The position numbers and the translations under genes were made by a program. Source: Chiridota heheva (Eukaryota; Echinodermata; Holothuroidea; Apodida; Chiridotidae). Taken from it: a DNA stretch of 64,000 nucleotides. The number at the start of each line of letters is the position of its first letter. Positions within the stretch are counted from its first letter, which is position 1. Under the pieces are notes generated by a model. It saw only the letters and a list, made by a program, of their open reading frames with translations. It made no database searches and was not told where the DNA came from. This document shows positions 48,018 to 59,990 of the stretch, in pieces. The DNA lies in the NCBI GenBank assembly GCA_020152595.1, contig JAIGNY010004056.1:355001-419000 (forward strand), in the 5' to 3' direction.

Positions 48018-48761
48018 AGGGGCGTGGCTACATTGCTTTAAATTATAATAAAAACTGATCATAGCAGCAAATACTTTCATCAAAAGCAGTTAAATATTGA
48101 ACATTTTATAGCATTTTTTAATCTTGGTCATAAATTTGCAAATTTTATGTACATTTTGTGATGTAGTGCAAAATATTTTAATATTTTCTTTTGTAAATAT
48201 CTTCTTTTTTTCTTCATTTTAAAAGTTTATCATAATTCTTTGAAGTGGTGCAGCAAATTTGGACCAAAAGCGTTCGAGTCTTTACCATGCTCCAAATAAA
48301 ATTATAGCAGGATACTTTCCCATCATTTTCAATGACTACGATTTAGGAAAGAAAGTTAAAGATTTACATAAAGAGGTTAAGCTGTCCACACAGTCATATA
48401 CAGAACAAATTCCACATGAATTGAAAACTGATCATCAACATAACCCAAAAACTAAAAGTGTTTTTCTTTCTTTTTGAATTCAAAACTGATCTGCTCAGAA
48501 TTAATACTCTTTTCAAAGATTACTACATACATGTCTATATACCTTGAAGTATGCCAGGTCCCACTGCAAGTTTTAGAGATGTTCAACTGAAAATTTGGCA
48601 CCTCTGAATATTAGTCAATAAATCCAATTTTTAGGCCTTGAAATCCCAGGAAAATATAGATATGTGTCCCTGTAAAAATGTTCAGCTTCATGGCAGGGAA
48701 GAGTGGGTTAGGTGATAGTGTCATACCTACAACTTCCTTCACCTCCAGTCCTCCCTCTTTT

Positions 48762-48935
48762 TAGCATAGCATAGCATACCAAGGTTGAACGGCCTGAAAG
48801 CACCCAGTGCTGGACATTATATCAAGATGGCCACAGCCTTTGATAACCAGTTGTGAACTCACTGGTTGCAGACCCACAGGGATACCGAACCCGGGACATG
48901 CAGGTGAGAGGACTAACAACCACACCACGGAGGTC
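48762..48935 (-). mobile_element. tRNA-related SINE (second family), full-length
   Basis: On the minus strand the order is a tRNA-like head (ccgtggtgtggttgttagtc), a B-box-like cccgggttcggtatccc, a body with gttatcaaaggctgtggcc, and a tail of repeated tatgc units ending near 48762. The truncated copy at 46312-46452 has the same body and tail in the opposite orientation. Confidence 0.7.
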
Positions 48936-49415
48936 TGTAAAGAAGAATAATGAAGAATAATTTGATAATAATTTGAAGAATAATGTCTGCCTTGTTCTTT
49001 TACAATTGTTTCAAGTTATTCAAATGAATGAATTTCTTTTTCTTACTGTTATATTTGGAATTGATATATGTCAATGTTTATCCTTTATATATTGTACTCT
49101 ATTTTTGTTTTAGTATCATATAAGAGAATGATACCTTTAGCAGTATACTGTATATTGCATTTGCTTCAAGTAGATTTTGAGGTTCTGAAATAGCCAAACA
49201 AGTGGTTACAATTTTGTCATTTTTTTGAGTTATGAAAGTAAAATCAAAATTTACAGCGTGATGAACACACAAATGAGGGCAGTGTTTACATTTGCATCGT
49301 AGGACAACAAAATTAGTTATACATTTCTCTGGCAACTTGAACTGCATATGACCACCCATTTAGCAGTGTTTACATTCAGTGGAATGGTGGGTCATGTTTC
49401 ACTGGGGGGTAAGGG

Positions 49416-49466
49416 AAACCCCCCTCCCTCCCCTCCCTCCCCTCCCCCTCCCTCCCCCCCCCCCCA
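49416..49466 (-). repeat. C-rich tract, G-quadruplex candidate on the minus strand
   Basis: Runs of three to twelve C separated by single T (cccctccctcccctccctcc and onward to a C12 run). On the minus strand this gives well over four G-runs of three or more. Confidence 0.85.
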
Positions 49467-49619
49467 ACCCTCCAAAAAAACTTATAAGAGTAAAACATTG
49501 GACACATAGAAGTAAATTGGCATGAAGCATTTAGGAATTTGCTTGAATTTATTGTTTCGAATCTAGGAACCTTCAAAGCCCTGGAAGAAGGAGGATGGGA
49601 GGGGGGGGGAACCTCCAGA

Positions 49620-49985
49620 AGCACTGCTTTGGTAAAATTTCCTGAAAATTGAGGAAAGTTTCGCAAATTTTCAAGAAAAATGATGGAAATTTCCTGAAAA
49701 TGAAGGATATCCCCTAAAAATGAAGAAAATTTACCCAAATTTGAAGAAAAACTTCCCAACAATTAAAGAAAAATTTTGCAAAATGAAGAAAATTTCCCAA
49801 AGTATGAAGAATCCCAAAAATTTCAACAAAACAAAGAAAATTTTCCAAAAATTGAAGAAAACATCCAAATATTGAAGAAAACATCCTGAAGATGAAGAAA
49901 TTTTTACGAAAATGGAAGCAAATTTCACGAAACGAAAGAAAATTCCCTGAAACTGAAATTGCAGAAGATTTCCTGAAGAAAATAA
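49620..49985 (+). repeat. Degenerate A-rich tandem repeat (about 18-20 bp unit)
   Basis: Words such as tgaagaaaatttccc and gaagaaaattt recur about twenty times with drift. The Phe-rich minus-strand ORFs here come from the repeat. Confidence 0.75.
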
Positions 49986-49999
49986 ATTTGAACACGTTC

Positions 50000-52824
50000 A
50001 TTATTGGGGGGGCTTAAAATTGTGTCAACTCTAGGCATGCTATAGGTAAGGCGAATCTTGGTGGGGACCATGGGTTTTGCAGGAAGCCCTATGTTTGTCA
50101 TGCTTTTTATAGCAGAAAAGGGCTTTAATATGTGTCACATTTTTGGCGAAGCTGCACGTGTTGGCACTGGGCGCGAAATCCCAGAATTCCGTGCATTTCT
50201 TGCGATTTTCAGAGTAGAAAATTGTTTAATATTGTGTCAAATCCAGAGTCGACATCCTAGGTGTCGAGGGGGAAAAGCCCCAGGAAAATAGTAGCATTTC
50301 TTGGCGTGATTTTGGTAGCAAAAAATTGCTCAAAATTGTGTCAATTCCAAACTAAAGTTCGTTAAAAGGAATATTATTTTGGAACAAATGTTCAAATGCA
50401 GGATCCCATTGACTTCAATATGTGTCTTTAGTTGGGGTATAGAAATGGTTTTCATGTTTCTGATATAAGAATAAAGCTTTGAGAAAAAATATTTACAATG
50501 TTGAGAATAAAACGTATATAAGAGTATATTTTCATAACAATTTTTCCACCCCTGTGAGCATTCGGCACCCTCTCGAGAAGCTTCTACCAGCTGTATTCAA
50601 TATAATTGTTTGCCCTTCATGGCAGGAGCAAATATTAAATATTGCTGACGAGCTATTGCAATGCATTGGTTTCTGTCCGAGCGCGAAAACCAGGGGCCCA
50701 CTCGAGTGCCAATGGTGGGAAAATGGTGAAAAATTTGGTCTTTTTTGTGGAAAATTCATGCACTTTTGAACTACACAAATGGAATATTACTTGCTTAATA
50801 GTATAGGAAGAACTTATTGATCAACAAGTAAATTTTCCCTGGGCCTAAATTTTTTGTGTTCTCAGGACAATTTTGGCGCCTCCTCAGAATGCTTTGCTGG
50901 GGGTGCTGTTTCCAACCTAGGCCCCTCTGCCAGCATGTCACTTTTTACATTAGTGGGAGGGATTCCCCCTCTTTAATCAGAATCCCCCTTGAAAAATATT
51001 ATAATGGGGGAATTTCTTATAATTTTAGCACATGACATGTAAATCTCAACACAGATTAGTCGATCAAACCAATAATTCCCCCTCAAATGTCAATTCCTAG
51101 TGTGAACAATGCCATTGAGATGACTAGGCCTACTGTTTGTTAGTTTATATAAAACAAACCCCCAACTACAGTAGATCCAGAAAGGGGCAGGTGCCAGTGA
51201 CAAAAATGGGCATTGATCAGGTTACAAGGGAACATGCAGCATGATAAAGGTTCAGGCGCTTACAAGAATCAAAACAACAAATAGTTTATATTTGGGAACA
51301 GCAAACGGCATTAGAAGAAAAAAAGCAATTTCAAAGTATTGTAATGGTCATTGTTTTTATTCCTATTGCTCTTACTTGATTTTGGGTGAAATTTTACCCC
51401 CGTGTTAGGCAACATGTTATTGCTGCATGTGTTTGGCTGTTGCAGCTTGTTAACCTGCTTTTTCTGGGTTCAAAATTCCTAAACGACCAGGTCTATTGTC
51501 ACTGGTTGGATGACATACTTCTTAGCCTGTAATTCTATTGTTCTCCTCCATCTCGAGGGATGTTAATTTGGCTGGTATTTCATGAAGCAGCGGGGATTCA
51601 TGCAAATAGCTGTAAGAGTCATAGTTGTTGCTTCTTAATTGGCTGAGGCTGGTCATGTGATCTAGCCTATAGGGCATTGCCCAACAAGCGTTTCAGTTGA
51701 CTGCTGAGTTCTTTTAATTCTAAGGTTTGTTGATGTTTTGAGTTCAATGGCAGCAGACCTATCAGCCTGAGTTGTGTAGGTTGACATTTAAGTCTAGCAG
51801 AAAGCCCAGCCACATGGAACCATCGGTATATGTGGCTGGGACCTGGACAATGGTCTGTAGATCTGCACAACTCTTACAAACGGTCAGGGAACCATTTTGT
51901 TTTGTGTTTGTAAAGCTACCAGTTTTCATTTTCAGATATTTTGTAATAAATTTTCATATCTTTACTGGAAGCTCTTTTTGTAATTTCTCAGCCCGTTACA
52001 GTATAGAAGGACTTGAAGGAGGTGGAAGGTGAAGTTATCAGGGGCGGGCAACAAATTCTGAACTAGGGATCTGTATAGATGATTGGTAAATGGTTGCATT
52101 GTACTAGGCTTTATTTTTATTGCCTAAAACATTATAATTTTATGCAATCTCTATGTAACAATCATAGTATATCCTGACGGACCGAACAAAATTCCTAGGG
52201 ATCATTCAATTGATTTTGTTTGTTTGGACTGAAGTGAAAATGTATTAACCTGAGTATATAAATGTTAAGTGGTATACCAGAAAGTGATAGTGCCATTTTC
52301 TCAACTCTAAAAATATTGAGCAAAGTTTTTTTAGCCCATGTCGAGATGCACTACAAAACTTTATATATTAATATGAAGCAGTTATCTAAGTTTCATAAAC
52401 GTTAACATTTGATCACTTCAGTAGGCAAAATAGGTCAACGAATATTTAAAAATAAAAATCGCCCTCACTTATGGGTCTGCAATACTTATCCTTTAACCCT
52501 TAGTCTACCAAGGTGTTCAAAACACAGGTGGCATTAAAGGGATTTTCTAGAAAGAGGATTTTTTCACAAATTTCTCTTGATGTTTTACTGGTATAAGTGT
52601 AAATGAAAGCTGAGACTTGGAACTTTGCAGTGATATGCATGCGTTTTAAGTCAAACATGCAAATTATATGCAAATGAGGTCACTATTTTACATATCTGGT
52701 GTCATAAACTGCCCTTACCTACTGTAAGTAACAATCCAACAAAAGTTCTTCCTAGTCTTACAAAGTAATTGTTTTCAGTTGGTCTTAAATGCTAGTGTAT
52801 ATATTGACAGCATATATGAGAATA
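50000..52824. other. Intron between CHP-like exons 2 and 3, unassigned part
   Basis: Small ORFs only. A possible reversed family 1 MITE fragment sits near 51175-51310 (gaaaggggcaggtgccagtg). Confidence 0.45.
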
Positions 52825-53242
52825 GGTAGCTCAGTTGGCAGAGCGCATGGCTGAGATGCTGGAGGTCCTGTATTCAAGACTCAGTCAGGTCTAACTAGGT
52901 TTTGCCACAGCTACAGTATACAGACAGATACGCTGAACATCAAAGCGGAAGCATTTCGTCTGCATCTCCTACTCCTCATTCAGCTGTTGAGAAAAGTGAC
53001 AATGGTTGAATGGCGCACACCGTCCTTTGGAGGGGACGTTAAGCTGCCGGTCCCGACGGCAGGAGAGCTACCCCTGCCCAATTCTCTGAACACTATTCAA
53101 GAAGAGAAGCGTGAAAACGCGATGTTCATTCACTTTCCCTTTCAAGTACTAAGTGAGAGCTGGAGAACTAGTCTGTTTGTTGTAGAGCGCATTTGAATAT
53201 TTCTTTAAACCATAGAAAATGCGCCGTATAAATTCCATACAT
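52825..53242 (+). mobile_element. tRNA-derived SINE, full-length
   Basis: The head reads ggtagctcagttggcagagc (polymerase III A-box type, 52825-52844), followed by a B-box-like ggtcctgtattcaagactc at 52864-52882. A body with the ctttggaggggacgttaagc block, common in marine invertebrate SINEs, follows, then a 3' end with gcgccgtataaattcc. It is not a tRNA gene: anticodon and acceptor stems do not close. It lies in the exon 2-3 intron of the CHP-like gene. Confidence 0.75.
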
Positions 53243-53687
53243 CATATACAGAAAATATTTCATTTCATTTGAAATAATATGTTACCTTCTCACTGACTCT
53301 TGTTTTTATATGTTAATGACTGTATAACAGAAATGACCTTGCATTTTTGTTTCCCTTAAAACGGAAGTTTCAAATACATGTTTGGTACAGTAGCTTTACC
53401 AAACACTACATTTCCTGGAAACTCAGATTTAATTTTTGATTATGGACAAGGTGAAAGTTTGTTCTTGTGTAAGCCAATTACTTAGTGATATCATTAGATT
53501 TTATACTCGCTAGTCTAATTACCTCTTTTGTTGTGTAAATAGACAAATTGAATTGCAAAGTCCAATTAGAAGCCTTCTCTGTGGATAATTCCATTTTTTG
53601 TTATAGTTTGTCTACCATTTAATGATATTGAATATTAGTTTCAACTTTCTTTTTAGATTCAGAATTTTGCAATTAGTGTGGTTCAAC

Positions 53688-54262
53688 TGACGTCATGAGG
53701 TCACATGACTTTGTTTACATCGCCATTTTGTCGGTCAGAAACACTGTTGTCTGCTGTACACTTAATTAGACTTACATACCTGCATACGTTTGCATGTTGT
53801 TAAATAGAATAATTTTTGTAAGATAATCATGTTGGAATCTTGCTGTGCCGTTGGTTGCACTAATTGATGTGTGCGGGGGAATAAGAAGACATTTTCTCGA
53901 TTTCCATCTGATCTGATCGATGTTGGAAGTGTACTTCTGCTGTACGACATAACGAAGCAATAACTTTCAACCTATGGTTCATTTGCAGCGAGCACTTATA
54001 TAGGCTTTGTCTGATTATAACGAACAATCAGCTGGCGTTAACGTTAAAGTTACTCTTCGTATACCCAGCAAGTATATAAAGCTTTAGAGAAATATGAAGT
54101 CAAATCGGAAGCGGAAAGAAAAAAAAAATCAAGTAGTAAAATTCGCTGAACTGGTACTGGTAGGTTAGCATGCAGTATGTTTGTTGTACATGTGGTGTGA
54201 CTGGGCCACGTGAAACGTTGCCCTGCAAAATGGAGACCAGTTGACTTAAGAGTCACGTGATG
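53688..54262 (+). mobile_element. THAP-domain DNA transposon remnant, copy 2
   Basis: Collinear with 16685-17300. It encodes S-C-C-A-V-G-C-T-N, a frame-broken F-S-R-F-P-S-D-L-I, then F-I-C-S-E-H-L, and S-D-Y-N-E-Q-S-A-G-V-N-V-K-V-T-L-R-I-P-S. A Lys/Arg-rich stretch, then F-A-E-L-V-L directly before a gtaggt donor-like site, suggests this is the element's first coding exon. It lies in the intron between exons 2 and 3 of the CHP-like gene. Stops and indels make it non-functional. Confidence 0.7.
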
Positions 54263-54682
54263 AAAGTCCGTCTATTGAATAAATTGTATTGGAAATCTCT
54301 TGTGGCGGGTATCCAAAGCCATGTTTTGAAGATTCATTGGTTTTACAGTATATAAGTTGGATGTGCTTTAATCTACTTCTGGTTAGATTTTCTTCAACAT
54401 TTGCTTGCCTTTTTTTGTGTCGTATATTGACCTGGCAAAAACTATTTAAAGATCTATGGATAGGCAACAACAACTTTAGCTCAATTTGAGGAAAATTGCT
54501 ATAAGTCATGAAAATAGAAAAAGTTTCTCAAAGATGACATTTGATGATTTAAGCATTGTATGTATCTGAAGGCATCCATCAAGATTGTCCTCTAAGTCTA
54601 TCCTTGATTATATTTGTACTGTGACTCAGATTTAAAATACCGCAGAGTACAGCACTCATTGAAGCTCTGTCAACTTGCATGA

Positions 54683-54702
54683 GAAGAAGAAGAAGAAGAA
54701 CT
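54683..54702 (+). repeat. (GAA)n microsatellite
   Basis: Six to seven gaa triplets within caacttgcatgagaagaaga. Confidence 0.85.
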
Positions 54703-57125
54703 GCTTTAAATAATTCTAACTAGAGTATTTGTGGTATTTATACATTGTAACTAACATGAAGCAATATCTTTCCTTAGGAGAAATGGTCCGTCAATCATTC
54801 ACAGTTTCTTCACAAATCACCTCTGGCATATGATACACAGCTTATTTTATCACCAGTTTGAAAACAAATTTCTCCCACTAAGACACCTAACATGGATGAG
54901 TGATTTCAATCACAAAAGTGCCCTGTATATTCAGCACTAGATTTCTGTAATATTATACACAAATAGCCTTGGGCTATTTGGCTGTGGTGTGCATGGGAAT
55001 GGCAGACAAACAATCATTTTTTGAGTGGAAACACAATACACTGAACAGGAAGTCGGGCTGGTAGTTGTCATACCTGAGTTTTCGGGATAAACTCAGGTGC
55101 CGGGTGCGGGTAGGCTTAAAGAGAAACTTTTCGGCATGAACATGATGTTACCTTTGATAGATAAGAGTTCCAAATTTGAATTCTTAAATTGATTTGAATT
55201 GTTAAATCCTATTTAATTTAATTTAATGTAAATTTATTTCAACCTTCTTGTAGATCATTCTTGATCATTACATAACAATACATACAAGATGAATATTTCA
55301 AAACATGATAAAAACTAAGATAATCAACACTGATGTACATGTATAGATACATGAAGGTTGAGAGGATTCCCAGAAAGAAGCCATCTTCTGTACAAGGTGA
55401 GAGTTACATGTACTAACAATAGGAACATAGGCGGTGGAACTGGGGGTGCACAGGGGGCACGTGTTCCCCCCCTCCCCATTTTTCTTAAAAGTTTAAAAAG
55501 TTCCCTTTTCAGAGAGTGATCTTTTTCTGAGGGAAAAATGTCCTTTCTCAGTGGGAAAAATGTTGTTTTAAAGAAGACAAATGCCTTTTTAGAGAAGGAA
55601 CATGCCCTTTCAAACATTCATATATATCTGATTTTTAGTTAAAGAAAGTAATGCAAATATTGCCCTGAAAGATAAAAATGTGAAATTTCACACGCTTCTC
55701 ACGCATACACTATTCTTAATCTTTCCCTAGAACAAAGTTGGGGCCCAACAGTATTGGACAATATTGGACTTTTTCATAGATCTTAAAAGCCTTTGCCTTT
55801 TCCCTGTTTTACCTTTTTGTTTTCCACTCTTTATAATAGGGTCTTTTTGTACAAACTCTTTCAAATAAGGCCTTTTAGCCATGTATGCAAGCAACCCAGG
55901 TTAAATTGCTTTAGTAGGGCATCTTTTCATAAAGTTTGGGCCCTTTAGCATAGTTGTTCTGCTCCTTAAAGTTTCAAACAGTCAGACCCGACCTGATAAA
56001 TAAGCAACCTATTCCTCTTTATTTTCTTCATTCTGGAAAACCAAGTAATTAGGATCAAATATCAGTAATGGCATAATTTGCTGGTACTGAGTTGTTGTGG
56101 AAGTTGGTGTGAGTATCTATCCTCATCTTGAGTGGTTTTTTAAAGTTTAAAATGTGCTCCTTTAAGGAGATGGACAAGTCATGGAGACTGACAGAGATAA
56201 ACAAAAATAAAGTGTCATTTAAAATATTAAAATATATTTAAGTCTCCTTATTATAAAGTATCTTTTTATTGACAGATTGAAAAAGTAAACAAACATCACG
56301 CAAAATACCCCAAATTTCACGTGCAGAATGCCTTTAATTTGGATTCTAGCAAAAACATACAATGGGAAACTTGGCATTGATTCGCTGAAGACTGGGTGTG
56401 AATTTGGGTTATTTGGTCTTAATTTATACTAAAAATAGTTACATATCTAATTCATAGCAGCAAAAAAATGATGGCCTCCATAAAGACCCTTTTGCTTTTC
56501 ACATTATTTTAGACATTAGGTATTTTGATTCATGAACCATACAATGGCTAATCATGATATATAAGTCTAAATCCTTCCAATTTTAAGACTTATGATCTAT
56601 ACATTTTCCAATTCAGTAATTGTTGTAGATTTTAATAAAATCATTATATTTTACCAAATTTTGAATCACAATATCTTGAATTTTTGAAGCTGTAAATTAA
56701 AAACAAAGGGAAAATGGGTCACTAGTAATGTTTGAACCTATAAAAGTTTAGACACTTCCGGGGTAAAGGGCAGGGTTGATTAAGTTATATTGATGTGCTA
56801 CATGCTTTGACAATACGATAGTTGGAAAGTGCTCCTCAGACCCAGTGCCCCCCCCCCCCTCTCCTTCCCCCTCACTTTCAAACATCTTCAGCTGTCTCTG
56901 AATAGGAAAAATAAAGATAGACAAAAGATAGGTAAGGAAGAAGAACAAGAAAACATTAAAGGAAAACATTTTCCTGACAGGAAAATACAAGTACAAACTG
57001 GACATATTTTAATATGGTACTATAAAAACACAACTAGATTTACATATTAACTAGACAAGAATATTTTAACTTTGAATACATTTGATGTAGAGTAGAGTTG
57101 CTACTTTTTCCCGAAATTTACACCA
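54703..57125. other. Intron between CHP-like exons 2 and 3, unassigned part
   Basis: Holds a one-armed relative of the 46.7-kb hairpin (55965-56060), a C-run at 56849-56861 and a LINE-3'-like stretch near 55215-55290. No exon recognised. Confidence 0.45.
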
Positions 57126-57605
57126 CAGGGGTTGAATTTTTGCTGTTTCGAGAACAGTGCTTTTAAGGCAGGAACAGTGAATATTCAGACATCAGTGGAA
57201 CAGGCTTTCATAAACATGAATGATCCAATAACTTGATTTTTGCTCAAAAAAGCGCATGTTGTCAAACAAGATTATCATTAAAATAAATTCTTCCAGTAAG
57301 AAAAGTTTTTCCCACCTTGCCTGCAATTGCCAATGCAATAAATCTTGAATACACTTATTCAAGGCTGCTTGCACATATATGACTTTCCACAATGGGATGC
57401 TACATCATATAAATACCAATAACAGACATACATATTTGCACATATTAACCAATAAACTAGTTGTAAATTAAGCCCATTTTGAAGGAGGAATTTGTCCTGT
57501 TATCAGCAAAAAAGTTGTAACAGTGAAACCTGACCCAGAACAGTATTATTTGAGAAAGTACTGTTCCGTGGAACAGTGGCGTAAATTTTCAATTTTGATC
57601 CCTGA
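57126..57605. mobile_element. MITE family 2 copy in the CHP-like gene, just upstream of exon 3
   Basis: Left end caggggttgaatttttgctg; right end aattttgatccctg, preceded by actgttccgtggaacagtgg. The interior word catgttgtcaaacaagatta matches the 35.8- and 36.6-kb blocks. It ends 154 bp before the exon 3 acceptor. Confidence 0.7.
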
Positions 57606-57759
57606 ACCATAATTCATGTACTGTAAATCATACTATGTTGACAGGATTAAGTGTATATAAAGGGATGAAGATTTTTGTGGAATTTCTTGTAGCTATAAAA
57701 ATACCTATTTTAGCAAAATTATATACTGCATATAAAGGTAAAGTTATTTTTATTTACAG

Positions 57760-58002
57760 TTGATGCAAAAGATATCAAGATGCTTTTGGAAAGATATGGC
57801 TTGCACGACCAATCACAGCATGGCAAGGAAGGAATTACCTTAGAGGACGTCCTAGCGATGCCTGAACTGGCTTGTAATCCATTTGCAAAAAGAGTAGCAT
57901 GGGCCTATCTAAAGGATGGCAAGGAAAACCTGCACGCAGAGGGGTACCTAATGCTTTTGTCTGTACTGAGTGCTAGATCTTCATTTGAGGAGAAGAGTCA
58001 TG
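57760..58002 (+). CDS. CHP/calcineurin-B-like gene, exon 3 (EF-hands 1 and 2, degenerate)
   Basis: The acceptor is tttttatttacag and the donor CATG|gtaagc (phase 1 in, phase 1 out). The 80-residue segment carries the family signature of EF-hand 1 followed by a short linker: I-T-L-E-D-V-L-A-M-P-E-L-A-x-N-P-F. In CHP1 the corresponding stretch is L-S-R-E-D-F-x-R-I-P-E-L-A-I-N-P-L. The EF1 loop, read back from that anchor, is S-Q-H-G-K-E-G-I-T-L-E-D, without acidic ligands at positions 1, 3 and 5. The EF2 loop is L-K-D-G-K-E-N-L-H-A-E-G, lacking the acidic position 1 and the position-12 Glu. Calcium binding by this half is therefore unlikely. The role is inferred as a CHP/CNB-type adaptor that binds a hydrophobic helix of a partner. 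A pentameric tandem repeat begins about 35 bp past the donor. Confidence 0.7.
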
Positions 58003-58035
58003 GTAAGCGTGAAAACTTTGTCCCTGTTTTGACCT

Positions 58036-58288
58036 AGTGACGAATGTAGGGTTGGCTCAAAATAAGTTTTTTTTTTCTTTTGACATTGTGACGAATGTAG
58101 GGTCGACTCAAAAAAAAATTCCTTTTGACATAGTGAATAATGTAGGGTGGATTCAAATAACTTTTTCCTTTTGACATAGTGACGAAGGTAGGGTCGACTC
58201 AAAAAAATAAAATAATTCCTTTTGACATAGTGACGAAAGTAGGGTTGGCTCACAAACTTGTTTTCCTTTTGACATAGTGACGAATGTC
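58036..58288 (+). repeat. Tandem repeat of about 50-60 bp, five units, in the intron after exon 3
   Basis: Each unit has gtgacgaatgtagggt(c/t)g(a/g)ctca, an A/T-rich spacer and ccttttgacata. It begins about 35 bp downstream of the exon 3 donor. Confidence 0.9.
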
Positions 58289-58849
58289 TTTAGACACATA
58301 TTACTATATTTAATATGTTAACTTGTTTCTATAACAAATTAATTATTTGAACTGTAAAGGATCAATGAATTACACACACCTACACTTACGCACACACACA
58401 AAAGCAGATACGCGGTGATTTGCAATTTAACTTTGTTAATTGCACATTTTTTTTCCTCACTGTCAAAACCAAAAACTACTTTTGCACAATCGCCACTATG
58501 TCAAAACATGGACAATACTCTGTAATGTTTCTATGTTTAAAACTGATCATAAGTTACTACCATCTATGTTCTGTATTTTATTTCAACCTAATAAATCATT
58601 CATAACCACTTCATGACAATGATAATTATTACCATTTACACAGATTTAAAACTGTTGTCAATAAAAAATCATTTATCTGTTCAGGTACTCAGCTCTGGAA
58701 TAATGTATATCCTCAACATATCAATTTCTTTATATGCTAAAAAAATGTACTTGTTACCAAGTGCTTACAGTCTATGCATAGTGTGTCGTGTGTGTGTGGG
58801 GGTAGGGGGGTGATTTTTACTTTTGTTTAGTTCCTTATTGTTTTTGGTT

Positions 58850-59245
58850 CCCATGCGATAGCATCAGGAATCTTTGCAGTCATGATGGTGTGTGTGTTTA
58901 TGTAGGTGTGTGTGCATGTTTGTGACGGCCAGCTCGTAAATGCAATATCTGAAGAACGATACACTGGATTCATGTCATATGTGGTACACAGATAGCCCAT
59001 GGTCCACAGATGTGCCCTATTGTTTTTGATGGTGATGTTATGCATGTTTATAAGTAGGTGGGGCTTGTCGAAATGTTTCATATTTGGTCTAATTATGATG
59101 TTAGCTGGTATGTACATGTTCATGATGTAAAAACGTTGAATTGTATTAGTATGCATAGTGGGCGGGGCTTAATATGATTTTGCTGAAAAGAGTTTGTAAA
59201 CGCTGTATCTCAAGAACGGTAAATTGGATTTATGTCATACTTTTT
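58850..59245 (+). repeat. Dispersed repeat unit pair (cagctcgtaaatgcaatatc type)
   Basis: cgtaaatgcaatatctgaag and tgtaaacgctgtatctcaag, each followed by aacggta..ttggattyatgtcata, appear about 250 bp apart. A relative (catccgcatatctcaagc) is near 61519. No coding role seen. Confidence 0.5.
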
Positions 59246-59535
59246 TTTTCAAGTAAGCCTAAAAACTTAAGCCTGAACAATAATATGATGCAAATTTTAT
59301 TAGCAATGTTTGATTTTGAATAAAATTGAAATCACACACAGACATATATTAACAGCAAAATACTGCTTTATAAAATCAAGATGGATTTTACATCCTTGCA
59401 ACAAGATATGATTCTAACTATGGCATACTTTCCTGATATTGCTAATAAATATTAGCCATCCGGAGCAAATGATTATTTATTGCAATTAATGAATCAGATA
59501 CAGCTGATGCTATTTCTGGAGGTATCTGGTTCTGT

Positions 59536-59806
59536 CAGGCCCCTAGTTTCGTTTTTTTGTTCAGAGGGGTGATCCACCCTGCCCCTCATCACTCCTCATC
59601 TCTTCTATCCTGCAGCACTGGCCATTTTACTAAGCACTGTACATTTACTTCACAAGGATCATACTTTTGAGAGCTAGTTTGCTTTCCTTTCATGGTGCTA
59701 ATATGTTCCCCAATATAAACAGATACAGTGACACTAGTTGTATCGATTATTCCCTTATTTGTATTAAGTGACACCCTGCTCCTTTCAGGATTAAGCTAGA
59801 GGTTTG
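59536..59806 (+). mobile_element. MITE family 1 relative in the intron before CHP-like exon 4
   Basis: Starts caggcccctagtttcg and ends ttaagctagaggtttg. It has atccaccctgcccctcatca near the left end and acaccctgctcctttcagga near the right. It lies 184 bp upstream of the exon 4 acceptor. Confidence 0.6.
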
Positions 59807-59990
59807 CTGTGCGACATATTTAAGATTTGAAAGATGTTGTTATGTGCCAGGTAAAATAGAGGTTAGCAAATAAATGTGTCTACACCTTCAAAATTATTTT
59901 ATTTCACAGATTTCAAGATCAATTGAAGTTATTACCTTTGATTATCTTTACATCACTGATGCACTAATATATATATTTTCCCGAATTCAG

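Noticed and set aside
48259-48477. 72-codon plus ORF in the CHP-like intron as an extra exon
   Set aside because: No acceptor/donor in a compatible phase, and joining it would separate the K-T-H-F-D junction that matches the family.
49376-50001. Phe-rich minus ORFs resembling membrane segments
   Set aside because: Produced by the degenerate gaagaaaatttcc repeat and the C-run next to it.
52825-52900. Possible functional tRNA gene
   Set aside because: A- and B-box-like motifs are present, but acceptor and anticodon stems do not pair, and the body and tail identify a SINE.
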